Both the position numbers and the translations under genes were made by a program. The notes beneath the pieces were generated by a model. That model had not been told where the DNA came from. It made no database searches and saw nothing but the letters and a program-made list of their open reading frames with translations. This document shows positions 35,728-45,655 of a stretch of 64,000 nt of DNA, piece by piece. Each line of letters opens with the position of its first letter. Positions within the stretch are counted from its first letter, which is position 1. The stretch lies in the NCBI GenBank assembly GCA_049650345.1, contig JBARZY010000084.1, positions 1-64,000 of the forward strand. The letters run 5' to 3'. Source of the DNA: Glaciecola sp049650345 (GTDB lineage Bacteria; Pseudomonadota; Gammaproteobacteria; Enterobacterales; Alteromonadaceae).

Positions 35728-36123
35728 CTACTGGTATCCAAGACTACGCAATTTGTCAATAATAGCAACGTTAGCGTCAGGAAAGGTAAGCTCACACAAC
35801 TCTGAAAATGTCACCCACTTGGTTATTTGCCCTTCGGCACCATGCGCGTCGCCAGTAAAGTTGTCAACAAGATATACATGCAAGGTAAGGGTCTTATCAG
35901 GGTAGGTAAAAGGAATATCTATAAGTGGGGTAGCCGACACTACATCAATGGCTATTTCTTCTTGTAATTCACGGCATAGGGCAGTTAACACATCTTCATT
36001 AGCGTCAACTTTTCCACCAGGAAATTCCCACTTGTTGCCTTGGTGTTGGTTAGCATTGCGGCGACTCACAAAAAACCTATTGTTTTTTGTGATAACACCC
36101 ACCGCAATAGATATCGCTTTCAT
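35728..36123 (-). CDS. mutT: 8-oxo-dGTP diphosphatase MutT
   Basis: A 131-residue Nudix hydrolase, similar in length to E. coli MutT (129), that removes mutagenic 8-oxo-dGTP. The Nudix box runs from G37 through E43 to RELQEEI (51-57), with Ala in place of the usual Gly after it. FPGGKVD and the N-terminal AVGVITKNNRFFVSRR are typical. It follows secA by 13 nt, the conserved secA-mutT order. Confidence 0.93.
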   Translation of the reverse strand: MKAISIAVGVITKNNRFFVSRRNANQHQGNKWEFPGGKVDANEDVLTALCRELQEEIAIDVVSATPLIDIPFTYPDKTLTLHVYLVDNFTGDAHGAEGQITKWVTFSELCELTFPDANVAIIDKLRSLGYQ

Positions 36124-36136
36124 CGCAATACTGCGC

Positions 36137-38845
36137 TTACTTCAGCTTGCCACAGCACTGCTTGTACTTTTTGCCCGAGCCACATGGACAAGGGTCGTTA
36201 CGACCCACTTTTGGCCCTTGTCTTTGAGCTGTTTGCGGCTTCTCTGGCTTCGGATGTGTGGCTGACTCAGCTTCCTCTTTGTGCTCAAAGGTTTTTTCCG
36301 CTTCAGCACGACGGCGCTGGGCTTCAACAGCTTCTACATCAGACTCTTGACGTACCTGAACCTTGCTCAAAATACTGATCACTTCGATTTTTAAGTTATC
36401 CAGCATTTCAGAGAACAATTCAAACGACTCACGTTTGTATTCTTGTTTGGGATTTTTTTGTGCATACGAGCGTAAATTAATACTTTGGCGCAAGTAATCC
36501 ATAGCTGCCAAATGCTCTTTCCAATGACCATCTAGGGTTTGCAGCATCACTGCTTTTTCAAACTGCCTTAATACATCTGCACCAACTGCTTGTTCTTTTT
36601 CAGCATAAGCGTTGTTGATTTGCTCAGTAATAAATTCGCGTAATTTTTCTTCGTATAACTTGTCGTCGTCATCAAGCATTTTTTGTAAAGGCAAATCGAG
36701 TAAGAAGTCACTTTTTAAGCGCTCTTCAAGACCTGATATATCCCACATTTCTTCAAGTGACTGTGGTGGTATGTATTGGTCTATAATACTGCTCACAACA
36801 TCGCTACGGATATTAGTGATGGTACTGGCAATATCGCCTTCATCTAATAACTCGTTGCGCTGTTCGTAAATTACTTTACGTTGATCGTTTGCTACATCAT
36901 CGTATTCAAGTAATTGTTTACGAATGTCAAAGTTACGGCCTTCTACTTTGCGTTGAGCGTTTTCTATCGCACGTGATACCCAAGGGTGTTCAATCGATTC
37001 ACCCTTTTCCATACCCATGCGCTTCATCATGTTACCCATTTTTTCAGACGCAAAGATGCGCATTAATGGATCGTCTAACGCCAAATAAAAGCGCGATGAA
37101 CCCGGATCGCCCTGCCTACCAGAACGACCACGCAATTGGTTATCGATACGACGAGACTCATGACGTTCTGTACCAATAATATGTAAACCGCCTGACTCCA
37201 GTACGGCATCATGTCGCTCTTGCCATTGCGTTTGAATTTTTTCAATCGCCGCTGGAGACGAATCTTTAGCGTTCTCCATTAACACATCTAAGTTGCCACC
37301 CAACACAATATCGGTACCACGACCGGCCATATTAGTAGCTATAGTTACCGCGCTTGGCATACCCGCTTGAGAGACAATATCAGCTTCTTCGGCGTGGAAT
37401 TTAGCGTTTAACACTTTGTGCTTAATTTTTTCTTTTTTCAACAGATGTGACAATAGCTCGGAGTTTTCAATTGAAATAGTGCCCACTAGCACCGGTTGAC
37501 CGCGTTTTACGCAAGCTTTAATGTCTTCAATAATGGCTAGATACTTGTCTTCTGCATTCAAATAAATTTTGTCGGCATGGTCTTTTCTGACCATAGGCTT
37601 GTTAGTAGGAATGACTACTGTTTCTAGGCCATAAATACTGTGGAATTCAAATGCCTCAGTTTCAGCGGTACCGGTCATGCCACCAAGTTTGTCATACAAT
37701 CTAAAGAAATTTTGGAAGGTAATAGACGCCATGGTTTGGTTTTCATTTTGAATTTTTACACCTTCTTTTGCTTCAACAGCTTGGTGTAAGCCTTCTGACC
37801 ATCTTCGACCTTCCATAGTACGACCAGTGTGTTCATCAACAATGACAATTTGGTCGTCTTTTACAATATAGTCTACGTCTTTAGTAAACAGTTTGTGTGC
37901 ACGCAATGCGGCATTCACGTGATGTAGCATAGGGATGTTAGCGGCAGCAAATAAAGATTCGCCCTCAGCAATCAAGCCAACATCTTGTAGTAATTCTTCT
38001 ACGTACAACTGACCGTTTTCAGTTAAATGAACCTGTTTGCCCTTTTCGTCAATGGTGTAGTGACCGTCACCGTGGGCATTCTCTTCATCTTCTTTTTCTT
38101 GATGCTGCAATTTAGGAATAAGCGTGTTGATTTGTTTGTACAGTGCTGAGCTGTCTTCTGCAGCACCTGATATGATGAGAGGCGTTCTAGCTTCATCTAT
38201 TAAGATTGAGTCAACTTCATCAATTACCGCATAATGCAGTGGACGCTGCACGCGCTCCTGAGGGCTAAACGCCATGTTGTCACGCAAGTAATCAAAACCG
38301 AATTCATTATTTGTGCCATACAATACATCGGCTTGATACGCTTCTGCTTTTTCGTTGTGCGCCATACCGGGCACATTACAACCTACAGTCATACCTAGGA
38401 ATGAGAATAACTTGCGGCTCCAGTCTGCGTCACGACGTGCAAGGTAGTCATTAACCGTTACTACGTGAACGCCTTTACCGGTAAGTGCGTTTAAGTAGGT
38501 AGGTAAGGTCGCTGTTAACGTTTTACCTTCACCGGTACGCATCTCAGATATTTTACCTTCATGCAGCACCAAGCCGCCCTTCATTTGCGCATCGAAATGA
38601 CGCATACCATATACACGTTTACTGGCTTCCCGCACTACCGCAAAAGCTTCAACTACCAAAGATTCAACGCTTTGCCCATCAGCAATACGTTGTTTAAACT
38701 CTGCAGTTTTTGCTTTTAGTTCTTCATCAGACAAGGCTTCAAGCTGGGGCTCTAAAGCATTTATTTGAGTGACAGTTTTACGTAACTTTTTCAATAAACG
38801 GCTGTTACGGGTACCAAAGATCTTCTTAAATATACTTGCGAGCAT
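36137..38845 (-). CDS. secA: Preprotein translocase ATPase SecA
   Basis: A 902-residue motor ATPase of Sec export (E. coli 901). Walker A MRTGEGKT, VDSILIDEARTPLIISG, TNMAGRGTDI and QLRGRSGRQGDPGSS are the canonical motifs. The C-terminal zinc site CPCGSGKKYKQCCGKLK binds SecB and phospholipid. No secM gene lies upstream; the 148-nt leader follows an M23 peptidase gene instead, so SecM-type arrest control is not evident. Confidence 0.98.
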   Translation of the reverse strand: MLASIFKKIFGTRNSRLLKKLRKTVTQINALEPQLEALSDEELKAKTAEFKQRIADGQSVESLVVEAFAVVREASKRVYGMRHFDAQMKGGLVLHEGKISEMRTGEGKTLTATLPTYLNALTGKGVHVVTVNDYLARRDADWSRKLFSFLGMTVGCNVPGMAHNEKAEAYQADVLYGTNNEFGFDYLRDNMAFSPQERVQRPLHYAVIDEVDSILIDEARTPLIISGAAEDSSALYKQINTLIPKLQHQEKEDEENAHGDGHYTIDEKGKQVHLTENGQLYVEELLQDVGLIAEGESLFAAANIPMLHHVNAALRAHKLFTKDVDYIVKDDQIVIVDEHTGRTMEGRRWSEGLHQAVEAKEGVKIQNENQTMASITFQNFFRLYDKLGGMTGTAETEAFEFHSIYGLETVVIPTNKPMVRKDHADKIYLNAEDKYLAIIEDIKACVKRGQPVLVGTISIENSELLSHLLKKEKIKHKVLNAKFHAEEADIVSQAGMPSAVTIATNMAGRGTDIVLGGNLDVLMENAKDSSPAAIEKIQTQWQERHDAVLESGGLHIIGTERHESRRIDNQLRGRSGRQGDPGSSRFYLALDDPLMRIFASEKMGNMMKRMGMEKGESIEHPWVSRAIENAQRKVEGRNFDIRKQLLEYDDVANDQRKVIYEQRNELLDEGDIASTITNIRSDVVSSIIDQYIPPQSLEEMWDISGLEERLKSDFLLDLPLQKMLDDDDKLYEEKLREFITEQINNAYAEKEQAVGADVLRQFEKAVMLQTLDGHWKEHLAAMDYLRQSINLRSYAQKNPKQEYKRESFELFSEMLDNLKIEVISILSKVQVRQESDVEAVEAQRRRAEAEKTFEHKEEAESATHPKPEKPQTAQRQGPKVGRNDPCPCGSGKKYKQCCGKLK

Positions 38846-38993
38846 GCGATGAAGATGTCCAATTTCTAATTAGCGTTAAAAAAAGCGCATACTAGCACAA
38901 AAGTGACTATATGGCGGTAAAAACACATCGCATAGCAGAACCATAAAAGGTAATGCTATACAAATGATTACTTTAACAAATTAGTGACAGTTA

Positions 38994-39866
38994 TTAGCGG
39001 TAAATATAAGGAAGGGGATCGACCTGACGGCCATTTTTAAGCACTTCATAATGTACATGGGGGCCAGTAGAGCGTCCAGTATTGCCCATGTGAGCAATTG
39101 CTTGACCTTTGGTGACTACGTCACCGACCTCTACGGTTAATACATCGTTGTGTCCGTAGCGTGTTCTTAAGCCATTTCCGTGGTCTATCTCAACCAGTCG
39201 ACCATAGCCAAATCTGTCTCCAGACCACGTTACTACTCCTGCGCCTGTTGCCACTACGTGACTGCCCTCTTTTCCCGCAAAATCTATGCCTTTGTGCATA
39301 GCAGGTTCGCCAGAAAATGGGTCTTTACGAACGCCATAATATGAAGATAACCAACCTTTGCTAATTGGCCTGCCTGCCAATTTGCTTTCTTGTTCTATAT
39401 TGAGGCCTAATAGAATAGATTCAAGAGCAGTGAGCTGTTGAATTTTGAATTCTAGGGCATCGGTAACTTTTTCTATTTGAGAGGTAAGCTTTGCGTCTTT
39501 TGTAATTTGATTCTTAACTTCTTCGGGTAGCGCAAAGTCTTCTTTATTTAAACCGCTTTTTTCAGCAAGACTTAAAGATACTGAATCTAGATGATTGAGT
39601 TGCGCTTGCATAGAAGCTAGCTGCTGAATAAGACCATCTATTTTTTGATCCGTATTATTGTGCAGTTCATTGACTAAATCGACCTGTTCTTTAAGGCCGG
39701 TTTTCACAACGTTCAAACGAATTTGATTTTCATACACAGATTCAGTAGAGCGGCTAGACACCAATAAAACCAACGATACACCCACTAGCAGGCTTACTGT
39801 CTTACGAATCGAAAATCGCTTCGCAATCCTTGTATTTTTGCCTTTCACTAATATGGTGATACTCAT
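38994..39866 (-). CDS. M23 family metallopeptidase with membrane anchor
   Basis: A 290-residue protein with an N-terminal membrane anchor (TVSLLVGVSLVLLVSS), a coiled-coil middle (about 45-150) and a C-terminal LytM/M23 domain. Zinc-site motifs HKGIDFAG (HxxxD), RYGHNDVL and HVHYEV are complete, so endopeptidase activity on peptidoglycan is likely. Its place between lpxC and secA is common in Alteromonadales. It is distinct from EnvC/NlpD by architecture. Regulation is not visible. Confidence 0.9.
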   Translation of the reverse strand: MSITILVKGKNTRIAKRFSIRKTVSLLVGVSLVLLVSSRSTESVYENQIRLNVVKTGLKEQVDLVNELHNNTDQKIDGLIQQLASMQAQLNHLDSVSLSLAEKSGLNKEDFALPEEVKNQITKDAKLTSQIEKVTDALEFKIQQLTALESILLGLNIEQESKLAGRPISKGWLSSYYGVRKDPFSGEPAMHKGIDFAGKEGSHVVATGAGVVTWSGDRFGYGRLVEIDHGNGLRTRYGHNDVLTVEVGDVVTKGQAIAHMGNTGRSTGPHVHYEVLKNGRQVDPLPYIYR

Positions 39867-40207
39867 GGTGTTAATGTCTTCTCTAGTGACAGAATTGTTT
39901 CATCTGTTTTATTTTTGGATAGTGTAAAGAGGTTATCGGCCAAATGGAACTAAAAATCTACACAAACTTATCTTTTTTTATAACCGAAGACTACTTTAGC
40001 GTACTTATTCGACACTTTAAATATTGATACACGCTTTGTTAAAGAAACTAAACGCTTATAAATCACATATATATTGAGTGAATAAAACAGGTATTTTTTT
40101 ACTATTAACCCACGTTTGCTTTCGGATAAATGGCTCAAACTGGTTAAAAACCGCGCAACAATATGATGACGCAACATCTATGTATTAATAGTAACTGACT
40201 TTATAAC
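39867..40207. other. 341-bp AT-rich gap between M23 peptidase and lpxC
   Basis: No recognisable gene. A 69-codon frame on the minus strand (39968-40177) encodes a basic, Tyr/Val/Lys-rich peptide with no family likeness and no ribosome site, so I do not call it. The M23 promoter is presumably at the left end. No intrinsic terminator after lpxC stands out. Confidence 0.5.
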
Positions 40208-41137
40208 CTATGCAAAGTTAACACCAAGGTGCGTTGGGTTTTCTATATATTTAATAGGCATGCTGTCTTCATTTTCAAACTCAACATATTCCCATGCAGA
40301 GGTGTCATTTAATACTGCATTTAACAGCTTGTTATTTAAACCATGGCCTGTTTTGTAAGCGACCAGTTCACCTATAAGGTTGTGACCGCCCAGAAACAAG
40401 TCCCCCACAGCATCTAAAATTTTGTGTTTTAAAAACTCATCAGAATAGCGTAGCCCTTCTGGATTGAGTACTCTGAACTCATCAAGCGCCACCGCGTTGT
40501 CCATGCTACCGCCTAACGCTAGGTTCATGCTGTTCATAGTTTCCAAATCGCGCATAAAGCCAAACGTACGTGCACGGCTCACTTCATCAATGTAAGAGTC
40601 TTTAGAAAAATCTAACACACAATGCTGACGCGATTGCGAAATTGCGGGGTGAGCAAAATCAATTTTAAAGTCAACTTTGAAGCCATTGTAAGGCCTAAAT
40701 TCAGCCCATTTGTCACCGTCTTCAACGCGTACCGTTTTGGTCACTTTTATAAACTTTTTCGGCGCATCTAGCTCTGCTACACCTGCGCTTTGCAATAAAA
40801 ATATAAATGGGCTGGCACTGCCATCCAAAATAGGAAGTTCATGGCTATCGACTTCAACAATAATGTTGTCAATACCTAAACCTGATAATGCAGACGCTAA
40901 GTGCTCAACGGTATGAATAGAATGTCCTTCTGCGTTGGTTATGCACGTGCAAAGCATGGTGTCGCCAACGTCTTTCGCATTGGCTTGAATATCGGCAGGT
41001 GGTTGAACGTCCATACGACGGAACACAACACCGGTATCAGCAGGTGCTGGACGAAGTGTCATGGTGACCTTGCGACCTTTGTGTAAACCAATACCCGTTT
41101 CGGTAATTGATGTTTTTATTGTTCGTTGTTTTAACAT
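40208..41137 (-). CDS. lpxC: UDP-3-O-acyl-GlcNAc deacetylase LpxC
   Basis: A 309-residue zinc deacetylase, the committed step of lipid A synthesis (E. coli 305). IKTSITETGIGLHKGRKVTMTLRPAP opens it, HTVEHLASALSGLGIDN holds the first zinc histidine, and HKILDAVGDLFLGGH holds the others with the catalytic Asp and His. It lies after ftsZ, as in E. coli, but a strong terminator and 324 nt separate them, so lpxC has its own promoter. LpxC levels are set by FtsH in E. coli; the C-terminus here (THLGVNFA) ends in hydrophobic residues like that degron. Confidence 0.97.
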   Translation of the reverse strand: MLKQRTIKTSITETGIGLHKGRKVTMTLRPAPADTGVVFRRMDVQPPADIQANAKDVGDTMLCTCITNAEGHSIHTVEHLASALSGLGIDNIIVEVDSHELPILDGSASPFIFLLQSAGVAELDAPKKFIKVTKTVRVEDGDKWAEFRPYNGFKVDFKIDFAHPAISQSRQHCVLDFSKDSYIDEVSRARTFGFMRDLETMNSMNLALGGSMDNAVALDEFRVLNPEGLRYSDEFLKHKILDAVGDLFLGGHNLIGELVAYKTGHGLNNKLLNAVLNDTSAWEYVEFENEDSMPIKYIENPTHLGVNFA

Positions 41138-41392
41138 TATCTACCTCCGCAGATATAAATAGCCGCATATAATAATTCGAAAGCCTTTAAAAGTCAAAGG
41201 GTTTATATTTTGCAAGTATTATTTACCAATCGAGCAACTGTTCAGACCACTTTAATTATAGGATGTTATGTTCACTTGGGGAATATTCTGACTATTTTTG
41301 CCACTAAACGTTACAATATAAACTAATAATAGCTCACAAAATTCATGTTTGCGTATCCCTTTTTTTTGATAAGTATCAATACATACGCAAAA

Positions 41393-41429
41393 AATTGGCA
41401 AAAAAAAACACAAAGCAAGCTTTGTGTTT
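41393..41429 (-). terminator. Intrinsic terminator after ftsZ
   Basis: On the minus strand, AACACAAAGCTTGCTTTGTGTT forms a 9-10 bp stem followed by eight or more T. It lies about 33 nt after the ftsZ stop and ends the dcw transcript. The remaining 41138-41392 gap is AT-rich and must carry the lpxC promoter; I see no other gene there. Confidence 0.92.
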
Positions 41430-41461
41430 TTATAGCGGCATAAAACCGGTGGTTACTGGTT

Positions 41462-42604
41462 TTAGTCAGCCTGCCTTCTTAGAAAAGCTGGAATGTCTAA
41501 ATAATCAAGTTCTTCTGGCTGTTCTTCTTCTACTTTAACCGCCTGATTACCGTCAACTGAAGCATTGCTTCTTGCCGACTCGCTTGTCATAGGCATCTCG
41601 CGTTGCCCAGCAGAATCATTCTTTATCAAAGAAATATCAGGCTTTCTTTCGGCGCCAATTCCCGTTGCAACAACGGTTACGCGAATCTCGTCCTCTAGCT
41701 CGGCATCAATTACCGTGCCGACTACAAGGGTCGCGTTTTCAGAAGCAAATGCTTTTACCGCGTTCCCGATTACTTCGTACTCATCAATAGCAAAGTCTAA
41801 ACCGGCCGTAATATTTACCAAAATACCACGAGCGCCCGACAAGTCGATATCTTCTAGCAGTGGACATGCAATAGCGGCTTCAGCAGCTTCTTCTGCGCGA
41901 TCTTCACCACGACCAATACCGCTGCCCATCATTGCTGTACCCATTTCAGACATAACCGTTTTAACATCGGCAAAATCAACGTTAACCAAACCTGTACGAG
42001 TTATCAGCTCAGCAATGCCCTGCACAGAGCCTTTTAAAACGTCGTTAGCCGCACTAAAGGCTTGCAATAACGGCGTGCCTTTGCCCATTACTTTTAACAG
42101 CTTTTCATTTGGAATGGTTATTAGAGAATCAACGTATTTTGATAACTCAGCTATACCTTGGTTGGCAAAATCTAAACGCTTGCGACCTTCAAAAGGAAAA
42201 GGTTTAGTTACGACCGCAACCGTTAGTATACCCATGTCTTTTGAGAGCTTAGCAACCTCGGGCGCAGCGCCTGTACCGGTGCCACCACCCATACCAGCGG
42301 TAATAAACACCATATCGGCGCCATCAAGTGCTTGGCGGATTTTTTCACGATCTTCGTGTGCAGCCTCACGCCCCACATTAGGATCAGCACCTGCACCTAA
42401 TCCTTTGGTTAACTCACTACCTATTTGAATTTTTACGGTAGCCGTTGATTTTTTTAACGCTTGCGCGTCGGTATTCATGGCAATAAAGTCTACGCCTTCA
42501 ATTGTTTGCGTAACCATATATTCTACGGCGTTACCGCCGCCGCCACCCACGCCAACGACCTTTATGACCGCTTCGTCGGTTGGTGTATCCATCAGTTCGA
42601 ACAT
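41462..42604 (-). CDS. ftsZ: Cell division GTPase FtsZ
   Basis: A 380-residue tubulin homologue that forms the Z ring. The GTP-binding tubulin signature GMGGGTGTGAAPEVA, the N-terminal GVGGGGGNAVEYM and the T7-loop region (NVDFADVKTVMSEMG) are intact. A variable linker leads to the conserved C-terminal peptide LDYLDIPAFLRRQ, which binds FtsA and ZipA (and ZapD, encoded at 26666). It is last in the dcw cluster, 74 nt after ftsA. Confidence 0.98.
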   Translation of the reverse strand: MFELMDTPTDEAVIKVVGVGGGGGNAVEYMVTQTIEGVDFIAMNTDAQALKKSTATVKIQIGSELTKGLGAGADPNVGREAAHEDREKIRQALDGADMVFITAGMGGGTGTGAAPEVAKLSKDMGILTVAVVTKPFPFEGRKRLDFANQGIAELSKYVDSLITIPNEKLLKVMGKGTPLLQAFSAANDVLKGSVQGIAELITRTGLVNVDFADVKTVMSEMGTAMMGSGIGRGEDRAEEAAEAAIACPLLEDIDLSGARGILVNITAGLDFAIDEYEVIGNAVKAFASENATLVVGTVIDAELEDEIRVTVVATGIGAERKPDISLIKNDSAGQREMPMTSESARSNASVDGNQAVKVEEEQPEELDYLDIPAFLRRQAD

Positions 42605-42678
42605 GATAATTCTCCGAAACCTGTTAAGTCAGTGCATACCTGACTTGTTGTTATATTAGCGCCTAGTTCAAAAGCCCC

Positions 42679-43908
42679 CTAAAATGCACCTTTGAACCAC
42701 GTTTTCATGCGTTTAAAAACGCTGTCTTCGTCATGTCTAGATGACGATTTTTTATTATTAGTATTTTGTTTACCGTATTGTAACAATCCTACTGCAGTTG
42801 AAAAACAAGGATCGTCAACATACTCAGCTAAGCCTTTTACACTATGAGGCTTACCCACTCTGACCGGCATTTGGAATATTTCTTCAGCAAATTCAACGGC
42901 ACCTTCCATTTTAGAGGTGCCCCCTGTTATTACCAAGCCGGCTGCTATTTGTTCTTCTAATCCGCTAGCTTTAATGTGCTCATAAGCAATTTCGAGTAAC
43001 TCGTGATACCGAGGCTCGATTACTTCAGCAAGTGTGTGACGAGACATTGCTCTAGCAGGTCTTCCTCCCACACTGGGCACATCGATAGTTTCTTCCATGC
43101 TAACCATATTTTTTAATGCACAGGCGTAATTCACTTTAATTTGCTCGGCATTATTCATTGGTGTTCTAAAAATTTTAGCGATATCGCTAGTAATTTGGTT
43201 TCCCGCCAATGGTATAACAGCAGTATGTCTTATTGCGCCGTCTGTGTAAATGACTATATCAAGGGTTCCGCCCCCAATATCAGCAACACAAACGCCTAAT
43301 TCTTTTTCGTCATCGGTGAGTACTGCATAACTTGAGGCGAGCGCACTAAAAATCGTTTGATCAACTTGTAAATCACAGTTTTCTATACACTTTACTAAAT
43401 TTTTTGCCATATCGTCTGCACAGGTAATAATGTGCGCAGCAGCCACCATTCTCACACCCGACATTCCAATAGGGTTTTTGATGCCTTCTTGTACGTCAAT
43501 CACGAACTCTTGTGGCAATACGTGTAGCAATTTACGCTCGGCCGCCATTGGAACAGAACGCGCAGCATGGATCACGTTGTCTACGTCATCTTGCGTGACT
43601 TCTTGATTGTTAATGGGCACCATGCCGCTTTCGTTTTGGCATTGCACATGACGGCCGCTAATTGACATAAACACGCTAGCAATATTGCAGTCAGCCATCA
43701 ATTCCATTTCGTTAACCGCATGACGAATGGAATCGACCACTAAATTAAGGTCGTTCACGCCGCCTTTTTCCATACCTCTGGATTTGTGCTTGCCTACCCC
43801 AACAATACTGATGTTACCGTCATCAAGTACTTCACCAAGTACCGCTTTTACGGTACTGGTGCCGATATCAAGTCCAACTATAAGGTCTCTTTCTAGCACT
43901 TTAGACAC
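42679..43908 (-). CDS. ftsA: Cell division protein FtsA
   Basis: A 409-residue actin-like membrane tether for FtsZ. LIVGLDIGTSTVKAVLGE is the phosphate 1 motif, CVADIGGGTLDIVIYTDG phosphate 2, and VITGGTSKMEGA the adenosine motif. The C-terminal amphipathic helix (SVFKRMKTWFKGAF) anchors it to the membrane. The GTG at 43908, after AAGGACGG, gives the family N-terminus; in-frame codons upstream lie over the end of ftsQ. Spacing to ftsQ is 13 nt. Confidence 0.97.
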   Translation of the reverse strand: MSKVLERDLIVGLDIGTSTVKAVLGEVLDDGNISIVGVGKHKSRGMEKGGVNDLNLVVDSIRHAVNEMELMADCNIASVFMSISGRHVQCQNESGMVPINNQEVTQDDVDNVIHAARSVPMAAERKLLHVLPQEFVIDVQEGIKNPIGMSGVRMVAAAHIITCADDMAKNLVKCIENCDLQVDQTIFSALASSYAVLTDDEKELGVCVADIGGGTLDIVIYTDGAIRHTAVIPLAGNQITSDIAKIFRTPMNNAEQIKVNYACALKNMVSMEETIDVPSVGGRPARAMSRHTLAEVIEPRYHELLEIAYEHIKASGLEEQIAAGLVITGGTSKMEGAVEFAEEIFQMPVRVGKPHSVKGLAEYVDDPCFSTAVGLLQYGKQNTNNKKSSSRHDEDSVFKRMKTWFKGAF

Positions 43909-43921
43909 AATTTTCCGTCCT

Positions 43922-44701
43922 TTAAGTATTATTATTAACAGCAGCATTAGGCTGCTGCCATCCAACTGCTAAGCCAGTGTCATATCGTAAGTCTACGTAT
44001 TCCACTATTTTGTCTTGTTCTATTATTAAGGGATATACGTCAATAAATCGCTGTAAACGATTAATGTATTCTTGACGCCCTAGCTTTAGCACCATGTTAT
44101 TGTTTAATTTTGCTTGCCATGCAAACCGCTCGCTCAATACTAACTGCGCTATTTTTAAGCCGCTAACATTTAACAGGTTTTGCATGTGCGTGTAGCCGGT
44201 TAGTACGGTTTTTTCACTTCCACCTGGCCCATACAGTTCAGGTAATTGTGTATTTACAACACCGCCATCAAAGGTTTCTCCGTAACGGTTAAGCAACAAA
44301 TCTTGGTTCCATCGCGCCACTGCAGTTTGCTCTATAATATGGATGTAGAGCTTGCTGGGCCAACGTTTGCGTATAGACGCCGAAAACACCCAAGGCTCAT
44401 TTTCCATAATTTGATGCACATGATTCACGTCCAAAGCAAAAAAACTGCCCTGTGCTTGCTCGCGCACAATACGTTCAAGCGTGGTGGTGTTAAGTTGCGT
44501 TAATTCACCACTAAATATGACCTGTTGCACCGGTAAACGTTGTTCATCTTGTAACCATTGATTTGCCCAATATACTGCGTAACCTAGCAAAATTAAGACC
44601 AACACAAACACCGGCAAACCAATATATATTGGAGCCTGCTGTGTGCTTGTGTTTTGCTCACTGTTTTCACTGACAGTGGGCAGGTTATTTTGCTCAGTCA
44701 T
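43922..44701 (-). CDS. ftsQ: Cell division protein FtsQ
   Basis: A 259-residue bitopic divisome protein. A cytoplasmic tail (1-25) and one membrane helix (about 27-46) precede a POTRA domain (VQQVIFSGELTQLNTTTLERIV) and the FtsQ beta-domain with PWVFSASIRKRWPSKLYIHIIEQTAVARW and YVDLRYDTGLAVGW. It scaffolds FtsB/FtsL and FtsW/FtsI. The gap from ddl is 9 nt. Confidence 0.95.
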   Translation of the reverse strand: MTEQNNLPTVSENSEQNTSTQQAPIYIGLPVFVLVLILLGYAVYWANQWLQDEQRLPVQQVIFSGELTQLNTTTLERIVREQAQGSFFALDVNHVHQIMENEPWVFSASIRKRWPSKLYIHIIEQTAVARWNQDLLLNRYGETFDGGVVNTQLPELYGPGGSEKTVLTGYTHMQNLLNVSGLKIAQLVLSERFAWQAKLNNNMVLKLGRQEYINRLQRFIDVYPLIIEQDKIVEYVDLRYDTGLAVGWQQPNAAVNNNT

Positions 44702-44710
44702 GTTATCTAG

Positions 44711-45655
44711 TTACTTATCGCCTAATGTTTGGGCCAGTATCGTTAATACTAAGTCAGTAAAGCTTAAGCCCGCCTGCTGGGCAGCTTTAGGCACCAAACT
44801 TGTGTTGGTCATGCCTGGCACCGTGTTACTCTCTAATAAATAAAATTTTCCCGCCTGATCACGCATTAAATCCACTCTGCCCCAGCCTCTTCCTTGCAAA
44901 GCTTTAAACGCTCTTAACGCAATATCTTGAACTAAATTTTCATCTGTGTCGCTCAAACCACTGGGACAAAAATATTGCGTAGTGTTGCTATTGTACTTTG
45001 CATCATAATCATAGAATCCATCTGCAGGTTTCATGGTAATTGACGGCAACGCTTGGTTACCAAGAATACTAACGGTATATTCAGGCCCTTCAATAAACGA
45101 CTCTATCAATACTTGTTGGTCAAAGGTAAACGCATAATTAACAGCACTGAATAATTCATCTACTCTATTGGCTTTTGCGATGCCTAGGCTTGACCCCTCT
45201 AAAGCCGGTTTAACCATAACGCTATTGCCCAAATCTTGTAATATTTGCGCACAGTCACTTTGTGCAAATTCGCCGCGATCTACTACATGATAGGCAGCAA
45301 TGGGTAAGTTTTGTGCATGCCATATCAACTTGGTTAAAATTTTGTCAATTGATAAAGCTGAGCCCGTTACCCCTGAGCCTGTGTATGGTAAGCCTAAACA
45401 ATCAAGTGCTCCCTGAATACTCCCATCTTCACCGCCGCGGCCATGCAGTGCTATAAAAACACGGTCGATGTTTTCTGTTTGTAGTTCACAAATACTGCGC
45501 AATTTGGGGTCAAAGGGGTGTGCGTCTACGCCAGCCCCTTGCAAGGCTTGTAGCACGGCATTGCCTGAAGCAAGGCTCACTTCACGCTCGGCAGAGTTTC
45601 CACCCAAAAGCACAGCAACTTTACCAAATGAATATGATGATGGATGTTTAATCAT
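44711..45655 (-). CDS. ddl: D-alanine-D-alanine ligase
   Basis: A 314-residue ATP-grasp enzyme that makes the D-Ala-D-Ala dipeptide added by MurF. GKVAVLLGGNSAEREVSLASG, the HGRGGEDGSIQGALDCLGLPYTGSG stretch, KPALEGSSLGIAK and ESNTVPGMTNTSLVPKAAQQAG are all standard. The ATG at 45655 overlaps murC by 8 nt; a GTG four codons upstream is the alternative. Confidence 0.96.
   Translation of the reverse strand: MIKHPSSYSFGKVAVLLGGNSAEREVSLASGNAVLQALQGAGVDAHPFDPKLRSICELQTENIDRVFIALHGRGGEDGSIQGALDCLGLPYTGSGVTGSALSIDKILTKLIWHAQNLPIAAYHVVDRGEFAQSDCAQILQDLGNSVMVKPALEGSSLGIAKANRVDELFSAVNYAFTFDQQVLIESFIEGPEYTVSILGNQALPSITMKPADGFYDYDAKYNSNTTQYFCPSGLSDTDENLVQDIALRAFKALQGRGWGRVDLMRDQAGKFYLLESNTVPGMTNTSLVPKAAQQAGLSFTDLVLTILAQTLGDK

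Noticed and set aside
38846..38993. secM-like leader upstream of secA
   Set aside because: No frame with a signal peptide or an FxxxxWIxxxxGIRAGP-type arrest motif is present.
39968..40177. 69-codon frame after lpxC
   Set aside because: No ribosome site and no family likeness; basic, AT-driven composition.
41565..42428. 287-codon frame antisense to ftsZ
   Set aside because: Ser/Ala-rich shadow of a strongly conserved gene; no ribosome site or family.
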